Part shown: in pieces, positions 57,301-64,000 of the stretch | How the letters are laid out: the number at the start of each line of letters is the position of its first letter | How positions within the stretch are numbered: the stretch's first letter is position 1 | Source: Rhizobium sp. Pop5 | GTDB lineage: Bacteria > Pseudomonadota > Alphaproteobacteria > Rhizobiales > Rhizobiaceae | Assembly: GCF_024721175.1 (NCBI RefSeq) | Contig: NZ_CP099399.1 | Location: forward strand, 372,001 to 436,000 | DNA: 64,000 nucleotides | Reading direction: 5' to 3' | Translations under genes and position numbers: made by a program | The notes under the pieces: generated by a model | Databases searched by the model: none | The model's input: only the letters and a program-made list of their open reading frames with translations | What the model was told of the DNA's origin: nothing

Positions 57301-60300
57301 CACGGGATCTGCCGGCTTCACGGGCACCGGCAATGCGCTCGACAACGTTATCACCGGCGGCGCCGGCAATGATGTGCTGAATGGCGGGTTTGGCGCCGAC
57401 AGTCTGATCGGTGGCGTGGGCGACGACACCTATGTCGTCGACAATGTCGGCGACGCCGTCGTCGAGAACGCCGCCGAAGGAACCGACACGGTCTGGACGA
57501 ACCTGAGCGCCTATACGCTTGGCGCCAATGCCGAGAACCTCATCTCCTTCGGCACGGGGGCGTTTACCGGAACCGGTAATGGGCTGAACAACGTCCTGAC
57601 CGGCGGAGCGGGGATCGACACGCTGAAGGGCGGAGCGGGTGACGACACCTATGTCATCTCCACCGGTGACGTCGTCGTCGAGAATGCCGACGAGGGTATC
57701 GACACGGTTCGCACGGCACTGGCAAGCTATACGCTCGGCGCCAATGTCGAGAACCTCGCCTATATCGGCACGGCAGCCTTTGCCGGAACCGGCAATAGCC
57801 TAGCCAACACGATCACGGGTGGGTCAGGTGCGGACATTCTGGACGGAAAGGCGGGCGCCGACAGTCTGATCGGTGGAGCGGGTGACGACGCCTATGTCGT
57901 CGACAATGTCGGCGACGCCGTCGTCGAGAATGCCGCCGAAGGAACCGACACGGTCTGGACGACCCTGAGCGCCTACACGCTTGGCGCCAATGCCGAGAAT
58001 CTCACCTACTTCGGCACCGGGGCGTTTGCCGGAACCGGCAATGGGCTGAACAACGTCTTGACTGGCGGCGCTGGCAACGATCTTTTGGACGGCGGCGCCG
58101 GCAGTGACACGCTGATCGGTGGCGCGGGCAACGACATCTATGTGGTCGACAATGCGGGCGACGCGATCGTCGAGGCGGCGGGCGGCGGCACCGACGAATT
58201 GCGGACGGCGCTTGCAGCCTACTCGATCGCCGCGCTGACCAATGTCGAGAACCTGAGCTACACGGGATCTGCCGGCTTCACGGGCACCGGCAATGCGCTC
58301 GACAACGTTATCACCGGCGGCGCCGGCAATGACGTGCTGAATGGCGGGTTTGGCGCCGACAGCCTGATCGGTGGCGTGGGCGACGACACCTATGTCGTCG
58401 ACAATGTCGGCGACGCCGTCGTCGAGAACGCCAACGAAGGAACCGACACGGTCTGGACGAACCTGAGCGCCTATACGCTTGGCGCCAATGCCGAGAACCT
58501 CATCTTCTTCGGCACGGGGGCGTTTAACGGAACCGGCAATAGCCTCGCCAACACGATCACGGGTGGGTCAGGTGCGGACATTCTGGACGGAAAGGCGGGC
58601 GCCGACAGTCTGATCGGTGGAGCGGGTGACGACGCCTATGTCGTCGACAATGTCGGCGACGCCGTCGTCGAGAACGCCGCCGAAGGAACCGACACGGTCT
58701 GGGCGAACCTGAGCGCCTATACGCTTGGCGCCAATGCCGAGAATCTCACCTACTTCGGCACCGGGGCGTTTGCCGGAACCGGCAATGGGCTGAACAACGT
58801 CTTGACTGGCGGCGCTGGCAACGATCTTTTGGACGGCGGCGCCGGCAGTGACACGCTGATCGGTGGCGCGGGCAACGACATCTATGTGGTCGACAATGCG
58901 GGCGACGCGATCGTCGAGGCGGCGGGCGGCGGCACCGACGAATTGCGGACGGCGCTTGCAGCCTACTCGATCACCGCGCTGACCAATGTCGAGAACCTGA
59001 GCTACACGGGATCTGCCAGCTTCACGGGCACCGGCAATGCGCTCGACAACGTTATCACCGGCGGCGCCGGCAATGACGTGCTGAATGGCGGGTTTGGCGC
59101 CGACAGCCTGATCGGTGGCGTGGGCGACGACACCTATGTCGTCGACAATGTCGGCGACGCCGTCGTCGAGAACGCCAACGAAGGAACCGACACGGTCTGG
59201 ACGAACCTGAGCGCCTATACGCTTGGCGCCAATGCCGAGAACCTCATCTCCTTCGGCACGGGGGCGTTTACCGGAACCGGTAATGGGCTGAACAACGTCC
59301 TGACCGGCGGAGCGGGGATCGACACGCTGAAGGGCGGAGCGGGTGACGACACCTATGTCATCTCCACCGGTGACGTCGTCGTCGAGAATGCCGACGAGGG
59401 TATCGACACGGTTCGCACGGCACTGGCAAGCTATACGCTCGGCGCCAATGTCGAGAACCTCGCCTATATCGGCACGGCAGCCTTTGCCGGAACCGGCAAT
59501 AGCCTAGCCAACACGATCACGGGTGGGTCAGGTGCGGACATTCTGGACGGAAAGGCGGGCGCCGACAGTCTGATCGGTGGAGCGGGCGACGACGCCTATG
59601 TCGTCGACAATGTCGGCGACGTCGTCGTCGAGAACGCCGCCGAAGGAACCGATACGGTCTGGGCGAACCTGAGCACCTATACGCTCGGCGCCAATGCCGA
59701 GAATCTCACCTACTTCGGCACCGGGGCGTTTACCGGAACCGGCAATGGGCTGAACAACGTCTTGACTGGCGGCGCTGGCAACGATCTTTTGGACGGCGGC
59801 GCCGGCAGTGACACGCTGATCGGTGGCGCGGGCAACGACATCTATGTGGTCGACAATGCGGGCGACGCGATCGTCGAGGCGGCGGGCGGCGGCACCGACG
59901 AATTGCGGACGGCGCTTGCAGCCTACTCGATCGCCGCGCTGACCAATGTCGAGAACCTGACCTACACGGGATCTGCCGACTTCACGGGCACCGGCAATGC
60001 GCTCGACAACGTTATCACCGGCGGCGCCGGCAATGACGTGCTGAATGGCGGGTTTGGCGCCGACAGCCTGATCGGTGGAGTGGGCGACGACACCTATGTC
60101 GTCGACAATGTCGGCGACGCCGTCGTCGAGAACGCCAACGAAGGAACCGACACGGTCTGGACGAACCTGAGCGCCTATACGCTTGGCGCCAATGCCGAGA
60201 ACCTCATCTTCTTCGGCACGGGGGCGTTTAACGGAACCGGCAATAGCCTCGCCAACACGATCACGGGTGGGTCAGGTGCGGACATTCTGGACGGAAAGGC

Positions 60301-63300
60301 GGGCGCCGACAGTCTGATCGGTGGAGCGGGTGACGACGCCTATGTCGTCGACAATGTCGGCGACGCCGTCGTCGAGAACGCCGCCGAAGGAACCGACACG
60401 GTCTGGGCGAACCTGAGCGCCTATACGCTTGGCGCCAATGCCGAGAATCTCACCTACTTCGGCACCGGGGCGTTTGCCGGAACCGGCAATGGGCTGAACA
60501 ACGTCTTGACTGGCGGCGCTGGCAACGATCTTTTGGACGGCGGCGCCGGCAGTGACACGCTGATCGGTGGCGCGGGCAACGACATCTATGTGGTCGACAA
60601 TGCGGGCGACGCGATCGTCGAGGCGGCGGGCGGCGGCACCGACGAATTGCGGACGGCGCTTGCAGCCTACTCGATCACCGCGCTGACCAATGTCGAGAAC
60701 CTGACCTACACGGGATCTGCCAGCTTCACGGGCACCGGCAATGCGCTCGACAACGTTATCACCGGCGGCGCCGGCAATGACGTGCTGAATGGCGGGTTTG
60801 GCGCCGACAGCCTGATCGGTGGCGTGGGCGACGACACCTATGTCGTCGACAATGTCGGCGACGCCGTCGTCGAGAACGCCAACGAAGGAACCGACACGGT
60901 CTGGACGAACCTGAGCGCCTATACGCTTGGCGCCAATGCCGAGAACCTCATCTCCTTCGGCACGGGGGCGTTTACCGGAACCGGTAATGGGCTGAACAAC
61001 GTCCTGACCGGCGGAGCGGGGATCGACACGCTGAAGGGCGGAGCGGGTGACGACACCTATGTCATCTCCACCGGTGACGTCGTCGTCGAGAATGCCGACG
61101 AGGGTATCGACACGGTTCGCACGGCACTGGCAAGCTATACGCTCGGCGCCAATGTCGAGAACCTCGCCTATATCGGCACGGCAGCCTTTGCCGGAACCGG
61201 CAATAGCCTAGCCAACACGATCACGGGTGGGTCAGGTGCGGACATTCTGGACGGAAAGGCGGGCGCCGACAGTCTGATCGGTGGAGCGGGTGACGACGCC
61301 TATGTCGTCGACAATGTCGGCGACGCCGTCGTCGAGAATGCCGCCGAAGGAACCGACACGGTCTGGACGACCCTGAGCGCCTACACGCTTGGCGCCAATG
61401 CCGAGAATCTCACCTACTTCGGCACCGGGGCGTTTGCCGGAACCGGCAATGGGCTGAACAACGTCTTGACTGGCGGCGCTGGCAACGATCTTTTGGACGG
61501 CGGCGCCGGCAGTGACACGCTGATCGGTGGCGCGGGCAACGACATCTATGTGGTCGACAATGCGGGCGACGCGATCGTCGAGGCGGCGGGCGGCGGCACC
61601 GACGAATTGCGGACGGCGCTTGCAGCCTACTCGATCGCCGCGCTGACCAATGTCGAGAACCTGAGCTACACGGGATCTGCCGGCTTCACGGGCACCGGCA
61701 ATGCGCTCGACAACGTTATCACCGGCGGCGCCGGCAATGACGTGCTGAATGGCGGGTTTGGCGCCGACAGCCTGATCGGTGGCGTGGGCGACGACACCTA
61801 TGTCGTCGACAATGTCGGCGACGCCGTCGTCGAGAACGCCAACGAAGGAACCGACACGGTCTGGACGAACCTGAGCGCCTATACGCTTGGCGCCAATGCC
61901 GAGAACCTCATCTTCTTCGGCACGGGGGCGTTTAACGGAACCGGCAATAGCCTCGCCAACACGATCACGGGTGGGTCAGGTGCGGACATTCTGGACGGAA
62001 AGGCGGGCGCCGACAGTCTGATCGGTGGAGCGGGTGACGACGCCTATGTCGTCGACAATGTCGGCGACGCCGTCGTCGAGAATGCCGCCGAAGGAACCGA
62101 TACGGTCTGGGCGAACCTGAGCGCCTATACGCTTGGCGCCAATGCCGAGAATCTCACCTACTTCGGCACCGGGGCGTTTGCCGGAACCGGCAATGGGCTG
62201 AACAACGTCTTGACTGGCGGCGCTGGCAACGATCTTTTGGACGGCGGCGCCGGCAGTGACACGCTGATCGGTGGCGCGGGCAACGACATCTATGTGGTCG
62301 ACAATGCGGGCGACGCGATCGTCGAGGCGGCGGGCGGCGGCACCGACGAATTGCGGACGGCGCTTGCAGCCTACTCGATCACCGCGCTGACCAATGTCGA
62401 GAACCTGAGCTACACGGGATCTGCCAGCTTCACGGGCACCGGCAATGCGCTCGACAACGTTATCACCGGCGGCGCCGGCAATGACGTGCTGAATGGCGGG
62501 TTTGGCGCCGACAGCCTGATCGGTGGCGTGGGCGACGACACCTATGTCGTCGACAATGTCGGCGACGCCGTCGTCGAGAACGCCAACGAAGGAACCGACA
62601 CGGTCTGGACGAACCTGAGCGCCTATACGCTTGGCGCCAATGCCGAGAACCTCATCTCCTTCGGCACGGGGGCGTTTACCGGAACCGGTAATGGGCTGAA
62701 CAACGTCCTGACCGGCGGAGCGGGGATCGACACGCTGAAGGGCGGAGCGGGTGACGACACCTATGTCATCTCCACCGGTGACGTCGTCGTCGAGAATGCC
62801 GACGAGGGTATCGACACGGTTCGCACGGCACTGGCAAGCTATACGCTCGGCGCCAATGTCGAGAACCTCGCCTATATCGGCACGGCAGCCTTTGCCGGAA
62901 CCGGCAATAGCCTAGCCAACACGATCACGGGTGGGTCAGGTGCGGACATTCTGGACGGAAAGGCGGGCGCCGACAGTCTGATCGGTGGAGCGGGCGACGA
63001 CGCCTATGTCGTCGACAATGTCGGCGACGTCGTCGTCGAGAACGCCGCCGAAGGAACCGATACGGTCTGGGCGAACCTGAGCACCTATACGCTCGGCGCC
63101 AATGCCGAGAATCTCACCTACTTCGGCACCGGGGCGTTTACCGGAACCGGCAATGGGCTGAACAACGTCTTGACTGGCGGCGCTGGCAACGATCTTTTGG
63201 ACGGCGGCGCCGGCAGTGACACGCTGATCGGTGGCGCGGGCAACGACATCTATGTGGTCGACAATGCGGGCGACGCGATCGTCGAGGCGGCGGGCGGCGG

Positions 63301-64000
63301 CACCGACGAATTGCGGACGGCGCTTGCAGCCTACTCGATCGCCGCGCTGACCAATGTCGAGAACCTGACCTACACGGGATCTGCCGGCTTCACGGGCACC
63401 GGCAATGCGCTCGACAACGTTATCACCGGCGGCGCCGGCAATGACGTGCTGAATGGCGGGTTTGGCGCCGACAGCCTGATCGGTGGCGTGGGCGACGACA
63501 CCTATGTCGTCGACAATGTCGGCGACGCCGTCGTCGAGAACGCCAACGAAGGAACCGACACGGTCTGGACGAACCTGAGCGCCTATACGCTTGGCGCCAA
63601 TGCCGAGAACCTCATCTTCTTCGGCACGGGGGCGTTTAACGGAACCGGCAATAGCCTCGCCAACACGATCACGGGTGGGTCAGGTGCGGACATTCTGGAC
63701 GGAAAGGCGGGCGCCGACAGTCTGATCGGTGGAGCGGGTGACGACGCCTATGTCGTCGACAATGTCGGCGACGCCGTCGTCGAGAACGCCGCCGAAGGAA
63801 CCGATACGGTCTGGGCGAACCTGAGCGCCTATACGCTTGGCGCCAATGCCGAGAATCTCACCTACTTCGGCACCGGGGCGTTTGCCGGAACCGGCAATGG
63901 GCTGAACAACGTCTTGACTGGCGGCGCTGGCAACGATCTTTTGGACGGCGGCGCCGGCAGTGACACGCTGATCGGTGGCGCGGGCAACGACATCTATGTG
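54323..64000 (+). CDS. Giant RTX protein with serralysin-type metalloprotease domain (3' end outside window)
   Basis: The frame is open from ATG 54323 to the window end: 3226 codons and still running. Residues ~30-240 form an M10B (serralysin) zinc protease domain. The zinc site HELGHALGLKH is at residues 153-163 and the Met-turn IMTYH at 187-191. Residues ~250-335 match the serralysin C-terminal linker (IWDGGGIDTYDLSAY, then RGNIFNALLYQDNVASLIENAQGG). RTX nonapeptides (GGSGNDTLI type) begin at ~335. After that the protein consists of 36 visible modules of 73-84 residues, each starting with a Tyr-Val-Val-Asp-Asn-like strand and ending in GGxGxD calcium-binding repeats. From ~740 on these form a 568-residue super-repeat. 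Known serralysins are about 470-500 residues, so this one is hugely extended. Secretion by the upstream exporter is inferred; the C-terminal signal is not visible. The protease residues look intact, so activity is plausible but unproven. Confidence 0.93.
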   Translation, partial: MTNLITSTKNVSLTGDLKVDGLFSGTAWNGTITYAFPTTSESYAYSGEKDYQFSSISSQQQSLALFFMEQSYGNAANDGFSVEGFTNANFEAGSAGTATVRFAESWLPPTAWAYTPDQGEAAGDVWFGTEYAGTEDDLRFPGFGNYAGQTVAHELGHALGLKHAHEPDFVHNPRVVPSAYDSLEYTIMTYHTYVGDNLSGYKYEHDGAPQTFMMLDIAALQEMYGADYTTNSGDTVYKWNPNQGITYVNGVAAITPDANRIFATIWDGGGIDTYDLSAYTTALKIDLRAGGYSVFSQSQLADLGGGPNNGYARGNIFNALLYQDNVASLIENAQGGSGNDTIIGNEADNTLWGNAGDDSLSGGSGNDTLIGGTGNDTYIVDDLGDVVTEGLNQGTDLINTSLSSYALTNIANVENLTYTGSASFTGTGNALANRITGGAGNDLLDGGAGSDTLIGGAGNDIYVVDNSFDFVFEVANQGTDTVRTALSSYTLSNNVENLSYTGSAGFTGTGNALDNVITGGAGNDVLNGGFGADSLIGGVGDDTYVVDNVGDAVVENAAEGTDTVWTNLSAYTLGANAENLISFGTGAFNGTGNSLANTITGGSGADILDGKAGADSLIGGAGDDAYVVDNVGDAVVENAAEGTDTVWTTLSAYTLGANAENLTYFGTGAFAGTGNGLANTITGGAGNDLLDGGAGSDTLKGGAGDDTYVISTGDVVVENANEGIDTVRTALANYTLSNNVENLTYTGSAGFTGTGNALDNVITGGAGNDVLNGGFGADSLIGGVGDDTYVVDNVGDAVVENANEGTDTVWTNLSAYTLGANAENLISFGTGAFNGTGNSLANTITGGSGADILDGKAGADSLIGGAGDDAYVVDNVGDAVVENAAEGTDTVWTTLSAYTLGANAENLTYFGTGAFAGTGNGLNNVLTGGAGNDLLDGGAGSDTLIGGAGNDIYVVDNAGDAIVEAAGGGTDELRTALAAYSITALTNVENLSYTGSAGFTGTGNALDNVITGGAGNDVLNGGFGADSLIGGVGDDTYVVDNVGDAVVENAAEGTDTVWTNLSAYTLGANAENLISFGTGAFTGTGNGLNNVLTGGAGIDTLKGGAGDDTYVISTGDVVVENADEGIDTVRTALASYTLGANVENLAYIGTAAFAGTGNSLANTITGGSGADILDGKAGADSLIGGAGDDAYVVDNVGDAVVENAAEGTDTVWTTLSAYTLGANAENLTYFGTGAFAGTGNGLNNVLTGGAGNDLLDGGAGSDTLIGGAGNDIYVVDNAGDAIVEAAGGGTDELRTALAAYSIAALTNVENLSYTGSAGFTGTGNALDNVITGGAGNDVLNGGFGADSLIGGVGDDTYVVDNVGDAVVENANEGTDTVWTNLSAYTLGANAENLIFFGTGAFNGTGNSLANTITGGSGADILDGKAGADSLIGGAGDDAYVVDNVGDAVVENAAEGTDTVWANLSAYTLGANAENLTYFGTGAFAGTGNGLNNVLTGGAGNDLLDGGAGSDTLIGGAGNDIYVVDNAGDAIVEAAGGGTDELRTALAAYSITALTNVENLSYTGSASFTGTGNALDNVITGGAGNDVLNGGFGADSLIGGVGDDTYVVDNVGDAVVENANEGTDTVWTNLSAYTLGANAENLISFGTGAFTGTGNGLNNVLTGGAGIDTLKGGAGDDTYVISTGDVVVENADEGIDTVRTALASYTLGANVENLAYIGTAAFAGTGNSLANTITGGSGADILDGKAGADSLIGGAGDDAYVVDNVGDVVVENAAEGTDTVWANLSTYTLGANAENLTYFGTGAFTGTGNGLNNVLTGGAGNDLLDGGAGSDTLIGGAGNDIYVVDNAGDAIVEAAGGGTDELRTALAAYSIAALTNVENLTYTGSADFTGTGNALDNVITGGAGNDVLNGGFGADSLIGGVGDDTYVVDNVGDAVVENANEGTDTVWTNLSAYTLGANAENLIFFGTGAFNGTGNSLANTITGGSGADILDGKAGADSLIGGAGDDAYVVDNVGDAVVENAAEGTDTVWANLSAYTLGANAENLTYFGTGAFAGTGNGLNNVLTGGAGNDLLDGGAGSDTLIGGAGNDIYVVDNAGDAIVEAAGGGTDELRTALAAYSITALTNVENLTYTGSASFTGTGNALDNVITGGAGNDVLNGGFGADSLIGGVGDDTYVVDNVGDAVVENANEGTDTVWTNLSAYTLGANAENLISFGTGAFTGTGNGLNNVLTGGAGIDTLKGGAGDDTYVISTGDVVVENADEGIDTVRTALASYTLGANVENLAYIGTAAFAGTGNSLANTITGGSGADILDGKAGADSLIGGAGDDAYVVDNVGDAVVENAAEGTDTVWTTLSAYTLGANAENLTYFGTGAFAGTGNGLNNVLTGGAGNDLLDGGAGSDTLIGGAGNDIYVVDNAGDAIVEAAGGGTDELRTALAAYSIAALTNVENLSYTGSAGFTGTGNALDNVITGGAGNDVLNGGFGADSLIGGVGDDTYVVDNVGDAVVENANEGTDTVWTNLSAYTLGANAENLIFFGTGAFNGTGNSLANTITGGSGADILDGKAGADSLIGGAGDDAYVVDNVGDAVVENAAEGTDTVWANLSAYTLGANAENLTYFGTGAFAGTGNGLNNVLTGGAGNDLLDGGAGSDTLIGGAGNDIYVVDNAGDAIVEAAGGGTDELRTALAAYSITALTNVENLSYTGSASFTGTGNALDNVITGGAGNDVLNGGFGADSLIGGVGDDTYVVDNVGDAVVENANEGTDTVWTNLSAYTLGANAENLISFGTGAFTGTGNGLNNVLTGGAGIDTLKGGAGDDTYVISTGDVVVENADEGIDTVRTALASYTLGANVENLAYIGTAAFAGTGNSLANTITGGSGADILDGKAGADSLIGGAGDDAYVVDNVGDVVVENAAEGTDTVWANLSTYTLGANAENLTYFGTGAFTGTGNGLNNVLTGGAGNDLLDGGAGSDTLIGGAGNDIYVVDNAGDAIVEAAGGGTDELRTALAAYSIAALTNVENLTYTGSAGFTGTGNALDNVITGGAGNDVLNGGFGADSLIGGVGDDTYVVDNVGDAVVENANEGTDTVWTNLSAYTLGANAENLIFFGTGAFNGTGNSLANTITGGSGADILDGKAGADSLIGGAGDDAYVVDNVGDAVVENAAEGTDTVWANLSAYTLGANAENLTYFGTGAFAGTGNGLNNVLTGGAGNDLLDGGAGSDTLIGGAGNDIYV
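55325..56540 (+). repeat. Diverged first RTX modules
   Basis: The first modules (Tyr codons at 55454, 55706, 55952, 56198 and 56444; spacing 252, 246, 246, 246 bp) are more diverged than those downstream. Examples are TYIVDDLGDVVTEGLNQGTD and IYVVDNSFDFVFEVANQGTD. They appear to be the older end of the array; the stretch 55750-56440 is already partly repeated at 56490-57170. Confidence 0.85.
56540..64000 (+). repeat. 1704-bp (568-residue) higher-order tandem repeat in the RTX gene
   Basis: Tyr codons that mark the modules recur with spacings 252-246-246-252-219-243-246 bp, summing to 1704. Equivalent positions lie at 58139, 59843, 61547 and 63251, and the unique GGGATCGACACGCTGAAG marker lies at 57611, 59315, 61019 and 62723, exactly 1704 bp apart each time. 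About 4.4 units are in the window and the array continues past it. Copies are near-identical at the DNA level, including synonymous sites. All spacings are multiples of three. Confidence 0.95.

Noticed and set aside
56540..64000. CRISPR or satellite-type array interpretation of the 3' repeats
   Set aside because: The repeats are long, in frame, multiples of three and encode RTX motifs, with no unique spacers.

Overview
The window looks like a chromosomal segment of a fast-growing rhizobium, most likely the Rhizobium leguminosarum/etli group. It is GC-rich alphaproteobacterial DNA. The gene order flgE-flgK-flgL-flaF-flbT-flgD-fliQ-flhA-fliR, then aglR-aglEFGAK, then edd-pgl-zwf matches what I recall of the Sinorhizobium meliloti chromosome. 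Species assignment is inference. No rRNA, tRNA, CRISPR array, transposase or phage gene was seen.

Region 1 (1-9.9 kb) is the distal part of a flagellar cluster, all on the + strand: hook protein (5' end outside the window), hook-associated proteins, the FlaF/FlbT flagellin regulators, hook cap FlgD, export proteins FliQ/FlhA/FliR, and four small accessory genes including a rod-binding FlgJ-like protein. A strong hairpin terminator at about 9836-9860 closes it. Region 2 (10.1-13.9 kb) holds a WecG/TagA-type glycosyltransferase, a Wzz/GumC-like coiled-coil membrane protein and folD.

Region 3 (13.9-26.6 kb) is carbon metabolism. A LacI-type regulator (aglR) is divergent from an alpha-glucoside ABC transporter and alpha-glucosidase operon (aglEFGAK), with two LacI-type palindromes between them. 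After a small PilZ-like gene and a bidirectional terminator comes the Entner-Doudoroff/oxidative pentose phosphate block zwf-pgl-edd on the - strand. Glucose released by AglA would, once phosphorylated, feed straight into these enzymes. Region 4 (26.7-30.8 kb) has a PuuB-like FAD oxidase and a PuuA-like glutamine synthetase (probable polyamine or amine catabolism), and a BaiN/HI0933-type flavoprotein.

Region 5 (31-38 kb) contains two chemoreceptors, a LysR regulator and a LuxR-type regulator. Region 6 (38.4-41.6 kb) is isocitrate lyase (aceA) divergent from a RamB/ScfR-type regulator. Region 7 (41.7-45.8 kb) is a putrescine/spermidine-type ABC transporter (potFGHI). It is followed by a palindromic intergenic repeat and a C-terminal remnant of an aldehyde dehydrogenase, then an AsmA-family gene and acetoacetyl-CoA synthetase.

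Region 8 (50.2-64 kb) is the most unusual part: a type I secretion ABC exporter and membrane-fusion protein (4-bp overlap), followed by a giant RTX protein whose reading frame runs from 54323 off the end of the window (at least 3226 codons). It starts with a serralysin-type zinc metalloprotease domain (HELGHALGLKH and a Met-turn). It then becomes a nested repeat array: RTX modules of about 82 residues grouped seven at a time into a 568-residue (1704-bp) higher-order unit, present about 4.4 times in near-identical copies before the window ends.
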